A stretch of 64,000 nucleotides of DNA from Hydrogenimonas cancrithermarum. GTDB taxonomy: Bacteria; Campylobacterota; Campylobacteria; Campylobacterales; Hydrogenimonadaceae. Where the stretch lies: positions 1,283,501 to 1,347,500 of the forward strand of contig NZ_AP027370.1 of assembly GCF_030296055.1 (NCBI RefSeq), in the 5' to 3' direction. The position numbers were made by a program, and so were the translations under genes. Below the pieces are notes generated by a model. The model was not told the DNA's origin and made no database searches. It saw only the letters and a list, made by a program, of their open reading frames with translations. Of the stretch, positions 1 to 9,392 are shown piece after piece (position 1 is the first letter of the stretch; every line of letters starts with the position of its first letter).

Positions 1-62
1 AACCGCTCCGCCACCGCCAGTGTATTGACCCCGATGGAACCGGTCGAACCCAACAGTACCAC
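1..62 (-). CDS. dxr: 1-deoxy-D-xylulose 5-phosphate reductoisomerase, N-terminal fragment
   Basis: Only the first 20 or so codons lie in the window and the gene runs off the left edge. A GTG start at 62-60 directly abuts the cdsA stop codon. The translation contains LLGSTGSIGVNTL, the NADPH-binding P-loop typical of the start of Dxr, which makes 2-C-methyl-erythritol 4-phosphate in the MEP isoprenoid pathway. A cdsA-dxr pair is common in bacteria. The call rests on this motif plus the neighbour. Confidence 0.85.
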   Translation of the reverse strand, partial: MVLLGSTGSIGVNTLAVAER

Positions 63-830
63 TTAGATGAGCCCCCTCAGCAGCAACACCATCACAATAC
101 CGCCAAAAAGATAGCCGTCGACACGATCGAGCGCACCGCCATGGCCCGGCAAAAGGTCGCCGCTGTCTTTGACACCGGCCTCCCGCTTGAGGTAGCTTTC
201 GAAAAGGTCGCCGAAAATCGACGCCACCGAAACGCCAAGCGAAATAAGCAGCGCCTGTGGCCAGTCGACAAGCACACTGCCTGCGAAAAAGCCCGCGAAA
301 GTGGCGATCAGCACACCGCCGACCACCCCTTCGATCGTCTTGTTGGGGGACGTGGGACAGAAAGGGCGACGGCCGGCCAGCTTACCGGTAAAGTAGGCGC
401 CGATATCGGTTAGCGCCACGACCACGAGAAGCCAAAAGAGCGATCCGACGCCGAAATCGTGGTAGAGAGCCAGCAGAAAGAGAAACGACGCCGTCGGATA
501 GAGAAAGGGCAAAAAGAGTTTCTTGTCGAACTCCCTGGTATAGGCCAGCAGCGAAGCGAAAATGACGGCGATAAGAAAAAAGAGGTCGTCGGGATTGGGG
601 TAGATGAGCGCCAGAAGCCATATCGCCACGGCATAGGCGTACATCTGATTGTCACTCTCTACACCGAAGAGACGCATCGCCTCGTAAAAGGAGAAGAGAT
701 AGACGATGCCCAAAAAGAGCCATATCAGGAAAAAGTTGTCGATCAAACCGATCGAAACGACGACCGCGACAAGCACGGCCCCTGTCAGAAAGCGTGTTTT
801 GTTTTCGGAAACGATGGAGAAAAGACCCAT
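63..830 (-). CDS. cdsA: Phosphatidate cytidylyltransferase (CDP-diglyceride synthase)
   Basis: A 255-residue integral membrane protein with about seven or eight hydrophobic segments. It makes CDP-diacylglycerol from CTP and phosphatidic acid for phospholipid synthesis. The family signature is near the C-terminus (about residues 205-240): SIFGDLFES, then KDSGDLLPGHGG and ALDRVD, with the acidic residues that bind Mg-CTP. The ATG start gives normal family length. It lies immediately upstream of dxr with no gap, so the two are very likely co-transcribed. Confidence 0.96.
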   Translation of the reverse strand: MGLFSIVSENKTRFLTGAVLVAVVVSIGLIDNFFLIWLFLGIVYLFSFYEAMRLFGVESDNQMYAYAVAIWLLALIYPNPDDLFFLIAVIFASLLAYTREFDKKLFLPFLYPTASFLFLLALYHDFGVGSLFWLLVVVALTDIGAYFTGKLAGRRPFCPTSPNKTIEGVVGGVLIATFAGFFAGSVLVDWPQALLISLGVSVASIFGDLFESYLKREAGVKDSGDLLPGHGGALDRVDGYLFGGIVMVLLLRGLI

Positions 831-903
831 AAAGCACCCTTTTTCAATATGCTTTTAGTATATCGGATAAAAGGTTAAACCGACGTTACGCACCCTATGG
901 CAG

Positions 904-1230
904 TCAAACGTGAATATCGAGATGCGGGTTTCCATCCTCGTCGATCGTGAAACCTTTGTCTTTATGGGTTTTGGGTTTTTTCTTCGCGGCTTTTTCCCGT
1001 TCGCGTTCCTGCGCTTCGGCTTCCTGACGCGTATGTTCACGCTCTGGGTCGATGTTATGCAGTTCTTCGGCCTGGCGGGTCTCCTCGATCGTTTTCTCTT
1101 TTTCGTTGACCATCGCCTGCGCCGCGACATTCTGCATGTCGTACCGGTTGAACTGCATATTCTGCACCGATGCCGCGACATGCATGTTCTGGTTGACGAA
1201 GATGATGTTGGTAAGCGGAGAGATGGCCAT
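904..1230 (-). CDS. Conserved hypothetical charged protein
   Basis: A 108-residue soluble protein. The N-terminal 40 residues are hydrophobic/Asn-Gln-rich (MAISPLTNIIFVNQNM). The rest is strongly charged and probably helical, with runs of Glu, Arg and Lys between about residues 42 and 90, and it ends IDEDGNPHLDIHV. There is no signal peptide, Cys motif or known domain. I recall similar short proteins in Campylobacterota, but no function is known to me. It starts 12 bases after the NFACT gene ends, so the two probably share a transcript. Confidence 0.75.
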   Translation of the reverse strand: MAISPLTNIIFVNQNMHVAASVQNMQFNRYDMQNVAAQAMVNEKEKTIEETRQAEELHNIDPEREHTRQEAEAQEREREKAAKKKPKTHKDKGFTIDEDGNPHLDIHV

Positions 1231-1242
1231 CGGGTATCCTTC

Positions 1243-2568
1243 TTACTCTTTTTGGACCTTTATCGTATCGTAGTTGACATAATTGACATGCGCACCTTTG
1301 ACGATTTTCACATTGCGCCTATTGGTAACATCGACCAGATAGCTGCCTGGTTGAGTGACGCTTGTCTCGACACAGATTTTGGCCGCCTTCTCGATCACCT
1401 CTTTGGGCACCTGCTTTCGTCCGCCGCTTTGGACAATGCAGTGCGAAGAGGGACGGTCTTTGAGATGGAGCCAGATGTCGCCGGCTTTGGCGTTTTTCAG
1501 GACCCACTCGTTCTCACGCTCGTTGCGCCCGACCATAACGCGAAACGAATCGATCCAGAAGATTTCGCACTGTGCTTTGGCCTGCCGTTTTTTCCGTTGC
1601 TGTTTCGGTGGAAAGAGCAGCGAAATCTCCCCTTCGTTCCGCGCCCGCTGCAGGTTCTCCAAAAGCCTCCGGTAGAAGGCGATACGGCTTTTGAGATTCT
1701 CCTCTTCGATATGCAGATGTGCCGCCTTGTTGGCCGCCCGTTTCGAAAGGGCGTAAAAGTGCTCCCCTATCCGCTTTGGATTCGGAAGCGCCGGAAGCTC
1801 GATCGCCACAGGGTTTCCTTCGAAATCTTCGGTCCGCAGCTCTGTATCGTATGGCTTGATCTCATGAAGGTGCGCCAGCACGATCGAAGCGTACATCGCA
1901 TACATCTGCGCCCTGTTCTCCAGTTCCGCTTTGTCGGGAAGGTGCTGCAACGCCTTCTCGAGACGTTCGATCTTTTTTTCGAGGGTCTGGGCATGGCGCG
2001 CTTTGAGCTGAACGAGACGCCGTTCGCTTCGCACTCTTGCACGCTCTTCGAGCCATGCTTCAACCTCCACGATCTCACCTTCTGCACGCTTGCCACGGTA
2101 GGGCACCAGCGGCTTGAGCTCCACCCCTGGCTTGACGATCCGGTAGCTTGCATCGCTGTCGACATGACGCAGCGCTTCGAGAACCACCCCGTTTTCATCC
2201 AGAATGATCGCATTCGTATGACGGCCGGTGAACTCGAGTTGCAAAAAGCTTTTTTGCGCCTTGTAGGCTCCTTGCAAAGAGGCTTCGATACGAATGATCT
2301 TATCATCCTGCGGCATATCGACCCGAATGATCTTCGCACCGTTGAAACGCTTTTTGAGCATCGTGTCGAACGGCGCATGGTAACTTCGAACAGCCGCATT
2401 CACTCTCGCCGCAAAAATTTCGCTGCGGCCACGCGAAAGGTCGAATCCGACAGCATCTTCTCTCTTGAAAACCAGCCGGATGACATTGTCGTCGATGCGT
2501 TCGGCAGATCGTATCTGCCCAAAACCGTTCAAATATGTCGCTATGGCTTTCAATTCATAAAATTTCAT
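1243..2568 (-). CDS. NFACT-family protein (RqcH/FbpA-like)
   Basis: A 441-residue protein with an NFACT-N region (residues about 1-170), a charged coiled-coil centre (about 180-310) and a C-terminal NFACT-R domain. The NFACT-R signature is clear: VGRNERENEWVLK, then AGDIWLHLKDRPSSH. In other bacteria RqcH binds stalled 50S-peptidyl-tRNA complexes and adds alanine tails; older annotation calls these fibronectin-binding proteins. It is shorter than Firmicutes RqcH (about 570), as I recall for epsilon homologues, so tailing activity is an inference. The ATG start lies in a normal intergenic region next to the divergent chemoreceptor gene. Confidence 0.88.
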   Translation of the reverse strand: MKFYELKAIATYLNGFGQIRSAERIDDNVIRLVFKREDAVGFDLSRGRSEIFAARVNAAVRSYHAPFDTMLKKRFNGAKIIRVDMPQDDKIIRIEASLQGAYKAQKSFLQLEFTGRHTNAIILDENGVVLEALRHVDSDASYRIVKPGVELKPLVPYRGKRAEGEIVEVEAWLEERARVRSERRLVQLKARHAQTLEKKIERLEKALQHLPDKAELENRAQMYAMYASIVLAHLHEIKPYDTELRTEDFEGNPVAIELPALPNPKRIGEHFYALSKRAANKAAHLHIEEENLKSRIAFYRRLLENLQRARNEGEISLLFPPKQQRKKRQAKAQCEIFWIDSFRVMVGRNERENEWVLKNAKAGDIWLHLKDRPSSHCIVQSGGRKQVPKEVIEKAAKICVETSVTQPGSYLVDVTNRRNVKIVKGAHVNYVNYDTIKVQKE

Positions 2569-2670
2569 ACGCTCTTCGCTTGATTTTTTCTCTCTGGCCT
2601 ATTTATAATTTCTTATATTCACCGATTATAGTGACGTATAGAATCCCCCTTTACAGGAAGAACAAAACAT

Positions 2671-4251
2671 ATGAAAACGACTCTCGCACTTTTTAAAACG
2701 ATCCGCGCCAAATTCATCGCGAATCTTGTTCTGTCGGTCATCGCCATCTTTATCAGTATCATTGTAGCATACTCTCTCGCCGTCAAAGATGTCGATACGA
2801 TCATGAAAACCGACATCGGTTCCGTTGCGGACGCCCTGCAGCAGGAGACGCTCTACATCGCCGAAAGAGATCCGAAAGGGTACCTCGACCCTGCCTTCAA
2901 AAAACATATCTACGACATTAAAATCGGAAAGAGCGGCTATGTCTATCTGATGGACGAAAAGGGGACGTTCGTCGTACATCCGAAAAAAGAGGGGAAAAAC
3001 TTCGCCGGCCACGACTATGTCGACAAAATCCGCCAAGACAGAAGAGGCGGTTTCCTCGAGTACACCTCCGCCGCCACGGGCCAGGAGAAGATCGTCGCCT
3101 ATCGATATATCGCTCCGTGGAGACTCTGGATCGTCCCGGGTGTCAACAAAGCGGACTATTTCGAAAATATTCAAAAAAGCTTCATGCTGTGGTTCAGTAT
3201 TCTCGGGATCGGGATGGTCGCACTGCTGACACTGCTCAACTACATCACGGGAATGAGTATTCTTGGCCCTATCCGGGAGCTCGACGACGTCGCCAAAGAC
3301 CTGGCCGAAGGTGAAGGCGACCTGACCAAACGCCTTCCGATCAAAAGCGACGACGAGATCGGACTGGCCGGCCGCTACGTCAACCAGTTCATCGAGAAGA
3401 TCCAGCAGCTTGTCAGACAGGCAAAACGCAGCGGCCTGGCGACGATCGAAAAGATCGCCATGCTCGGCAAGAAGATCGATGCGGTGACGAAAAGTGCCCA
3501 GGAGACCTCCGAAGCGACGGCACAGACACAGCATCTGGCCGACGAGATCCGCCGAACCGTGGATGCATCGTTGCATCTCAGCAGAGAGACCAAAGAGCGG
3601 ATCGACACCATCGCGGGCGAGATGCATCTGGTAACCGAATCGATCGACCGCATCAACAACCGTATCAGCGAAACGGCCCACATCGAATCGGATCTGACGG
3701 TTCAGTTTGCCCACCTCAAGGACCAGGCGGGGTCGATCACCGAAGTGTTGCAGATGATATACGAAATCGCCGACCAGACCAATCTTCTGGCACTCAACGC
3801 CGCGATCGAAGCGGCTCGGGCGGGGGAACACGGACGCGGCTTTGCCGTCGTAGCCGACGAAGTCCGAAAACTGGCCGAACGGACCCAAAAGAGTCTGAGT
3901 GAAATCAACGCCACGATCACGGTCGTCACGCAATCGATCGCAGATGCGGGAACACTGATGGGCAGGAATGCCGCGAATATCGAAGCGCTGCTCCAGCAAA
4001 GCGGCAATGCCAAAACGACCATCGAAGCTTTCTACGGAAAACTCGACGAAACAGCTAAAATGAGCGACACCAACTTCGAAAGTACCCGGACGATCGTAGA
4101 AAAGATAGAGAAGATTCTGCAGAGCATCGATCGGATCGATTCGCTCTCGTCCGCCAATAGCGAAGAGGCGGAACAGATGCGCCGTATCGGGCAAGAGCTG
4201 GAGGCCCAGGCAAAAGAGCTGCAAACCCTGTTGGATACCTTTAAAAGTTAA
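2671..4251 (+). CDS. Methyl-accepting chemotaxis protein with single Cache sensor
   Basis: A 526-residue transmembrane chemoreceptor. TM1 is at about residues 12-37. The periplasmic domain (about 40-168) has the sCache signature [14 protein letters not shown] followed by [10 protein letters not shown]2 is about 170-193, HAMP about 195-245, then a long coiled coil. The CheA/CheW-binding hairpin tip is unmistakable (about 362-405: [20 protein letters not shown]). There is no C-terminal CheR-tethering pentapeptide. The start is preceded by AGGAAG. The gene stands alone, so the ligand is unknown; sCache domains often bind small organic acids. Confidence 0.95.
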   Translation: MKTTLALFKTIRAKFIANLVLSVIAIFISIIVAYSLAVKDVDTIMKTDIGSVADALQQETLYIAERDPKGYLDPAFKKHIYDIKIGKSGYVYLMDEKGTFVVHPKKEGKNFAGHDYVDKIRQDRRGGFLEYTSAATGQEKIVAYRYIAPWRLWIVPGVNKADYFENIQKSFMLWFSILGIGMVALLTLLNYITGMSILGPIRELDDVAKDLAEGEGDLTKRLPIKSDDEIGLAGRYVNQFIEKIQQLVRQAKRSGLATIEKIAMLGKKIDAVTKSAQETSEATAQTQHLADEIRRTVDASLHLSRETKERIDTIAGEMHLVTESIDRINNRISETAHIESDLTVQFAHLKDQAGSITEVLQMIYEIADQTNLLALNAAIEAARAGEHGRGFAVVADEVRKLAERTQKSLSEINATITVVTQSIADAGTLMGRNAANIEALLQQSGNAKTTIEAFYGKLDETAKMSDTNFESTRTIVEKIEKILQSIDRIDSLSSANSEEAEQMRRIGQELEAQAKELQTLLDTFKS

Positions 4252-4266
4252 TCAGCCCCTTTTTGC

Positions 4267-4272
4267 TATAAT
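4267..4272 (+). promoter_or_regulatory. -10 element of the leuC promoter
   Basis: TATAAT in the 69-bp gap before leuC, followed by CGCGCC, about 49 nt upstream of the ATG. The chemoreceptor gene ends just before, with no obvious terminator between. The same TATAATCGCGCC string occurs on the minus strand upstream of the SulP transporter gene. Confidence 0.6.
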
Positions 4273-4320
4273 CGCGCCAGTTTACTCTAATGGCGCGTTG
4301 CGCCTTCCAGAAGGATTTTC

Positions 4321-5586
4321 ATGGGACAGACCATTACCGAAAAGATTTTCAGCGAGCATATCGGACGCGACGTCAAAGCGGGCGAGATCGTTCGCTGCGA
4401 CATCGACATGGTGATCGGCAACGACATCACGACGCCGATCTCGATCCGTGCGTTCGAAGAGAGCGGCGCGACGAAACTGGCCAATCCCGACGGCTTCTCG
4501 ATCGTCATGGACCACTTCATTCCGGCCAAGGATATCGCCAGCGCCAACCAGGCGAAGATCAGCCGCGAATTCGCCTACAAGCATGACCTCAAACACTTTT
4601 TCGACGAGAAGGATATGGGGATCGAGCATGCGCTGCTGCCTGAAAAGGGGCTTGTCGTACCAGGTGACGTCATCATCGGTGCCGACAGCCACACCTGCAC
4701 CCACGGCGCACTCGGCGCTTTCTCGACCGGGATGGGATCGACCGACCTGGCCTTCGCGATGATCACGGGCGGCAACTGGTTCAAAGTGCCCGAGACGATC
4801 AAGGTCGTTTTCACCGGAAAACCGGGCGAGCACATCTATGGCAAAGACCTGATCCTGGAGCTGATCCGCATGATCGGTGTCGACGGCGCGCTCTACAAGG
4901 CGCTCGAGTTTACCGGCGACACCATCGAATACCTCAGCATGGACGACCGCTTCAGCCTCTGCAACATGGCGATCGAAGCGGGTGCGAAGAGCGGTATCAT
5001 CGCTGTGGACGAGGTTACAAAAGCGTTTCTTGCCGACAAACCACTGGCGCGCGAGCCGAAGTTCCACTACTCCGACCCCGATGCCAAATACTGCCAGACG
5101 ATCGAGATCGATGTCAGCAAGCTCGAACCCGTCATCGCCTACCCGCACCTGCCGAGCAACGGCAAGCCGATCAGCCAGGCCGTCGCGGACGATCTGAAGA
5201 TCGACCAGGTCTTTATCGGAAGCTGCACCAACGGGCGCCTCGGTGACATCAAAATCGCGGCGGAAATCGTCAGAGGCAAGCGTGTCGCACGCCATACCCG
5301 CATGATCGTCACGCCCGCAACCCAAAAGATTCTCAAAGCAGCCGAGAAAGCGGGCTACATCGACACACTGATCGATGCAGGCGCCGTCGTTTCCAACCCC
5401 ACCTGCGGCGCATGCCTGGGGGGCTACATGGGAATCCTCGGCGACAATGAGCGCTGCATCTCCACGACCAACCGCAACTTCGTCGGCCGCATGGGCGCGC
5501 GAAGCAGTGAGATCTACCTCGCCAACTCCGCCGTCGCAGCCGCCAGCGCGATTGCGGGAAAAATCGTCGACCCACGCGATATCTAA
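4321..5586 (+). CDS. leuC: 3-isopropylmalate dehydratase large subunit
   Basis: A 421-residue aconitase-superfamily subunit that isomerises 2- and 3-isopropylmalate in leucine synthesis together with LeuD. The three [4Fe-4S] cysteines are visible: C302 in FIGSCTNGR and C362/C365 in NPTCGACLGG. The substrate-loop motif GADSHTCTHGALGAF is present. The length and sequence fit the shorter HacA/LeuC (archaeal-type) branch used by Campylobacterota. The ATG start follows AAGGA. leuD and leuB are not adjacent: the next gene is mobA, whose ATG overlaps the leuC stop as TAATG. Confidence 0.96.
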   Translation: MGQTITEKIFSEHIGRDVKAGEIVRCDIDMVIGNDITTPISIRAFEESGATKLANPDGFSIVMDHFIPAKDIASANQAKISREFAYKHDLKHFFDEKDMGIEHALLPEKGLVVPGDVIIGADSHTCTHGALGAFSTGMGSTDLAFAMITGGNWFKVPETIKVVFTGKPGEHIYGKDLILELIRMIGVDGALYKALEFTGDTIEYLSMDDRFSLCNMAIEAGAKSGIIAVDEVTKAFLADKPLAREPKFHYSDPDAKYCQTIEIDVSKLEPVIAYPHLPSNGKPISQAVADDLKIDQVFIGSCTNGRLGDIKIAAEIVRGKRVARHTRMIVTPATQKILKAAEKAGYIDTLIDAGAVVSNPTCGACLGGYMGILGDNERCISTTNRNFVGRMGARSSEIYLANSAVAAASAIAGKIVDPRDI

Positions 5587-6167
5587 TGCCCCGGATCCCT
5601 CTCCCCTGCGTCATCTTCGCCGGCGGCAGGAGTTCGCGCATGGGGGAGGACAAGGCACTGCTCCCCTTCGGCGGTTACGCTACACTCGCCGAGTATCAAT
5701 ACCGACGCGTTTCACCTCTTTTCAAGCATACCTGCATCAGCACGAAAACCGATAAATTTCCCTTCAAAGCAACACTTGTATTCGATAGCAAAATGCGCCA
5801 GACCCATGCCCCGACCTCCGGGCTCATCGCCGTATTCAAAACACTCGAAGAGGATGCTTTCTTCGCCCTTGGCGTCGACACCCCCTTCGTAGACGAATCC
5901 GTTATAAAAAAGCTTGTCGAAGCGTATGAAAAAGAGGAGGCCGATGCCATCATCGCCAAGAGCCCCAATGGCATCCACCCGATGTGTGGCATCTACACGA
6001 GAAAGATGTTACCCAGACTCGAAGAGATGGTCGCGAACAACCAGCATCGGCTAGGCTATCTGCTGAAACTCTCGAATACACTCTTCGTCAATTTCCAAAC
6101 GGACGAACCGTTCTTCAACCTAAACTACCCGGAAGAATACAGAACGGCCCTGAAAAAATCCCGATAA
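5586..6167 (+). CDS. mobA: Molybdenum cofactor guanylyltransferase
   Basis: A 193-residue nucleotidyltransferase with the family signature at residues 11-29 (FAGGRSSRMGEDKALLPFGG), which binds GTP and Mo-molybdopterin. It forms the bis-guanine-dinucleotide cofactor used by DMSO-reductase-family enzymes such as PsrA and the type II enzyme encoded later in the window. A second family motif, VDTPFVDESV, lies at about residue 98. The ATG overlaps the leuC stop, so translation is probably coupled although the pathways are unrelated. Confidence 0.93.
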   Translation: MPRIPLPCVIFAGGRSSRMGEDKALLPFGGYATLAEYQYRRVSPLFKHTCISTKTDKFPFKATLVFDSKMRQTHAPTSGLIAVFKTLEEDAFFALGVDTPFVDESVIKKLVEAYEKEEADAIIAKSPNGIHPMCGIYTRKMLPRLEEMVANNQHRLGYLLKLSNTLFVNFQTDEPFFNLNYPEEYRTALKKSR

Positions 6168-6194
6168 CCGTGATGGAAATATATATGGAGCGAG

Positions 6195-6213
6195 GGAGCG
6201 CTGTCAGCGCTCC
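6195..6213. terminator. Hairpin between convergent mobA and LysR genes
   Basis: A perfect inverted repeat, GGAGCGCT-GTC-AGCGCTCC, spans the 3' end of the LysR gene and lies 28 bp past mobA. Neither side has a strong T-run, so it may act as a weak bidirectional terminator or only as an mRNA 3' stabiliser. Confidence 0.5.
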
Positions 6214-7106
6214 AATATCTTGCCCAGCTGCATTCGCGTAAAGTAGATAAACTTGTTGAGTAGAGAAGTTTTGTATTTGTCTTTATGGTAAATCAGAAGA
6301 AACTGCCGTTCGAACCTCAGTTTTTTGATCTTCACCTCGAAGAGATCTTCGCGTTCGAGCTCTTTCATCACACTGATACGCGGCAGACAGGTGAGACATT
6401 TGCCACTCTGGATCAGCATATTTTTGATCGATTCCGGGTGCCCGAGCTCCAAAAAGAGGTTGAGCTGTGTCGCCATGTCGCCAAGATGGGTCAAAAAGAC
6501 TTCCCGCGTTCCGGATCCCTCCTCCCGAAGGATCCACCGTTTGTCCAGAAGTTTGTCGATATAATACCCCTCCTCATTCGAGGCGAGCTCTCTGTCTCCC
6601 GTCACGACGATCAGTTCGTCGAGCCCCACAACCTCCTGTTTGATCGAGGTCGAATCGACATTCCCTTCGACGAATCCCAAGTCGATGGCACCGTTTTCGA
6701 TCATCTCCACGATATTTCTGGTATTGCCGATTTTCAGATTCACTTTCACCCGCGGATAGCTCTTCATATAGTCGCAGATGATCGGAGGGATCAGGTAATC
6801 GGCGATTGTCGTACTCACCCCGATCAGCAGCTCACCGTTATTTTCGTCGTTTTTGAACTCCTCCTCGATATCGTTGAGCTTGCTGACAAGCGGCGCGATC
6901 GCCTCCGCGAAGGCCCTTCCCTTTTCATTGAGCGCGAGTTTCTTGTTGATGCGGTCGAAAAGTTTGTACCCGATGATATTTTCGAGCTCCTTGATCGACA
7001 TCGACACCGCCGACTGACTGAGCCCCATCTTTTCGGCTACTTTGGTCAGATGGCCGGTATGAGCCACCTCGAGAAAAATCTCCATTTGGCGCAGTGTTGC
7101 TTTCAT
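6204..7106 (-). CDS. LysR-family transcriptional regulator
   Basis: A 300-residue LTTR. The winged helix-turn-helix is at residues 1-62 (EIFLEVAHTGHLTKVAEKMG, then SQSAVSMSIKELE), and the effector-binding domain is at about 90-295. I chose the ATG at 7106 because the HTH begins right after it; an upstream in-frame TTG would add ten residues. It is divergent from a YeiH-type exporter gene. LTTRs usually control the divergent neighbour, and YeiE/YeiH is a known pairing in enterobacteria. The effector cannot be read from sequence, but a sulfur oxyanion is a reasonable guess. Confidence 0.92.
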   Translation of the reverse strand: MKATLRQMEIFLEVAHTGHLTKVAEKMGLSQSAVSMSIKELENIIGYKLFDRINKKLALNEKGRAFAEAIAPLVSKLNDIEEEFKNDENNGELLIGVSTTIADYLIPPIICDYMKSYPRVKVNLKIGNTRNIVEMIENGAIDLGFVEGNVDSTSIKQEVVGLDELIVVTGDRELASNEEGYYIDKLLDKRWILREEGSGTREVFLTHLGDMATQLNLFLELGHPESIKNMLIQSGKCLTCLPRISVMKELEREDLFEVKIKKLRFERQFLLIYHKDKYKTSLLNKFIYFTRMQLGKILER

Positions 7107-7175
7107 TTTTCTTATCCGTTCTCTCACTAATGTCAAATTTTTTTATTATTGTATCATATTTTGTTTATTTTGTTT

Positions 7176-7213
7176 ATAAGTATTTTTATACTATAATAAT
7201 GAGTGATACTTAT
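7176..7213. promoter_or_regulatory. Candidate LysR operator with -10 element of the exporter gene
   Basis: In the 172-bp divergent gap, ATAAGTAT (7176-7183) and ATACTTAT (7206-7213) form a perfect 8-bp inverted pair. A tighter palindrome, GTAT-TTTT-ATAC, lies at 7180-7191. TATAAT at 7192-7197 is a good -10 box for the plus-strand exporter gene. LTTRs bind dyads with a T-N11-A core at such places, so this is probably the site of the neighbouring regulator. Confidence 0.5.
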
Positions 7214-7278
7214 CTCAGTCCAATAATTCCAACAGTAATCCTGATAAATAACACCTCCAACAGACTGAAAGGATCGAC

Positions 7279-8361
7279 ATGGCATTTTCACCCGAAAAAA
7301 GAAAAGGTACCATCAGCGGCATCATTTTCGTCGCACTCGTCGCAGCCTCCGCAACCTACATCGCAGGTCTCGGGCCGGTACAGAAACTCGGCATCTCCCC
7401 GCTTGTCGTCGGTATCGTCATCGGTATCTTCTACGCCAACACACTCCACAACCATTTCCCCGCGGCATGGGAGACGGGTATCGTCTTTTCAGCCAAGAAG
7501 ATTCTTCGCTTCGCAATCGTTTTCTATGGGTTCAGGATCACCTTCCAGCAGATCGCCGAAGTGGGTATCGAAGGGTTCATGGTTTCGCTCATCATGCTCT
7601 CGACCACCTTCATCATGGGAACATGGCTCGGCCACAAAATCTTCAAACTCGACCGCGACACGGCGATGCTGACCGCATCGGGTGCCTCTGTCTGCGGTGC
7701 TGCCGCCGTTCTCGCGACCGAACCCGTACTGAAAGCCGAAGAGCACAAAGCCGCCGTCGCCGTCTCTATGGTCGTACTTTTCGGTACGATCGCGATGTTC
7801 CTCTACCCGGCACTCCTGAAAGCAGGTATCTTTCATATGACACCGCAGGAGTTTGGTATTTACGCCGGTGGCACCATTCATGAGGTGGCGCAGGTCGTCG
7901 CCGTCGGTTCCATCGACGGCCCCGATACCGAAATGGCCAAAGCCGCCGTCATCGTCAAGATGACCCGTGTCATCATGATCGCCCCGATGCTGATACTATT
8001 GGGCATCTACCTCTCCTATACTGCGAAGAAAACGGGTACTGAAGCTGGCGGTGTCAAACTGGTCATACCCTGGTTCGCCGTCTACTTCATCGGAATGGCA
8101 GGCGTCAACTCACTGATCCAGGGATATGTCGAAAGCGGCGCATCCGAAAGTATGGCACAGACGATCCAAAGCACCATCGCCAACATCAACGCCATCGATA
8201 CCTTCCTCCTCACGATGGCGATGACGGCACTCGGAATGGGTACCCGCTTCGCCAAATTCAAAGGGCTTGGCCTCGCACCTCTCTACGCCGCCAGCGCCAT
8301 GTTCGCCTGGCTCGTCATCGGCGGCTACTTCATCACGAAGTGGGTCGTGGCGGTCTTTTAG
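7279..8361 (+). CDS. YeiH-family putative sulfate/sulfite exporter
   Basis: A 360-residue membrane protein with about ten hydrophobic segments, of the UPF0324/YeiH family. Diagnostic stretches are GIVIGIFYANTL, ILRFAIVFYGFRIT and TASGASVCGAAAVLATEP. Family members are proposed to export sulfate or sulfite; the assignment is weak in general. A sulfur-oxidising lifestyle would make export of a sulfur oxyanion useful. The ATG follows AAAGGA. Its 3' end overlaps the convergent epimerase gene by 4 bp. Confidence 0.88.
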   Translation: MAFSPEKRKGTISGIIFVALVAASATYIAGLGPVQKLGISPLVVGIVIGIFYANTLHNHFPAAWETGIVFSAKKILRFAIVFYGFRITFQQIAEVGIEGFMVSLIMLSTTFIMGTWLGHKIFKLDRDTAMLTASGASVCGAAAVLATEPVLKAEEHKAAVAVSMVVLFGTIAMFLYPALLKAGIFHMTPQEFGIYAGGTIHEVAQVVAVGSIDGPDTEMAKAAVIVKMTRVIMIAPMLILLGIYLSYTAKKTGTEAGGVKLVIPWFAVYFIGMAGVNSLIQGYVESGASESMAQTIQSTIANINAIDTFLLTMAMTALGMGTRFAKFKGLGLAPLYAASAMFAWLVIGGYFITKWVVAVF

Positions 8362-9392
8362 GATAAAAAGATTTCGTTTCCCTTGAACGCCATCCCGCTC
8401 CCCTGCGGGATGCTTTCATAAAGCAGCGGACTGTCCAGATCCGCATAGCGTATCGTTTCAGGATACGCCATCGCCAATTGAAGCGCCGCCTTGATCGAGG
8501 CGGGGCTTTCGAGCATCGAGCCCATCATGCACTTCACACCCCTCGCTTCACACCACTCCACTATTTCCCGTGCCTTGTAAATGCCGCCGCACTTCATCAG
8601 TTTGATGTTGATCATCTCGGCCGCTTTCGTTCCGATAACCCGTTTGGCATCTTCGAGGGTGAAGACCGACTCGTCGGCGAGAATGGGGATGGGGCTTTGC
8701 GCGGTGACGGCCTGCATCCCCTCGAGATTTTCGGCCGGCAGAGGTTGTTCGATCAGCTCGATGCCAAGATCCGAGACAGCACCGATCATCTTCAGCGCTT
8801 CGGTTTCGCTCCATGCCTGGTTGGCATCGACGAGAAGCAGGGCATCGGGTACGGCCCTCCTGACACCTTCAAGTCGTGCGATGTCCCGACCGTCCCTGCC
8901 GCCCACTTTGACTTTGAGAATGTCGAAGCCCTCGGCGAGAGCTATCCTTGCATCGGCAGCCATCGTACCGGGATCGTTCAGGCTGATCGTGACGTCGGTT
9001 TCGACGGAACGGTTTTCACCACCGAGGAATCGGTAGAGCGGCTGGCACGTCTGCTTGCAAAAGAGATCGTAAAGTGCGATGTCGACGGCTGCTTTGGCAC
9101 TGGTTGCGCCTTTGCAGCTTGTATGAAGGATCTTTTGCACCTCTTCCATCGTTTCGAAAGGTTTGTGCAGCATATTCGGCGCGATCTTCGCCTCGATGGT
9201 CGATCGGATCGATTGAAGATTTTCCCCCGTAATCACTTCGGTGGGCGGCGCCTCGCCGATACCCTGCAGACCGCCGTCCGTGCTTAGCGTCACACGGACC
9301 GCTTCGACATTTTCAACACGCCGCAACGCCGTGACGAAAGGCGTCTTGAGCGGTATTTCAACGGTTGAAAAGACGATATCCGTAATCGTCAC
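8358..9392 (-). CDS. Dipeptide epimerase (L-Ala-D/L-Glu epimerase-like)
   Basis: A 344-residue enolase-superfamily enzyme. The catalytic lysines sit in ILKVKVGG and NIKLMKCGG, and the metal ligands are in LLVDANQAW, ELIEQP and ILADES. The DLD motif near the C-terminus (YADLDSPLL) is the substrate-ammonium binding feature of dipeptide epimerases. It would convert L-Ala-D-Glu from murein turnover to L-Ala-L-Glu. I chose the GTG at 9392, which overlaps the upstream stop as GTGA and has GGTGG eight bases before it; another GTG at 9404 is possible. It is the third gene of a coupled operon with the permease and amidase. Confidence 0.92.
   Translation of the reverse strand: MTITDIVFSTVEIPLKTPFVTALRRVENVEAVRVTLSTDGGLQGIGEAPPTEVITGENLQSIRSTIEAKIAPNMLHKPFETMEEVQKILHTSCKGATSAKAAVDIALYDLFCKQTCQPLYRFLGGENRSVETDVTISLNDPGTMAADARIALAEGFDILKVKVGGRDGRDIARLEGVRRAVPDALLLVDANQAWSETEALKMIGAVSDLGIELIEQPLPAENLEGMQAVTAQSPIPILADESVFTLEDAKRVIGTKAAEMINIKLMKCGGIYKAREIVEWCEARGVKCMMGSMLESPASIKAALQLAMAYPETIRYADLDSPLLYESIPQGSGMAFKGNEIFLS

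Noticed and set aside
910..2583. Long open frame on the plus strand opposite the NFACT and small charged-protein genes
   Set aside because: It is antisense to two genes with clear family signatures and shows no domain. Similar long antisense frames oppose the chemoreceptor (2626-4224), recJ (35738-37390), pyrG (37230-38960) and the Tat flavoprotein (34157-35581).
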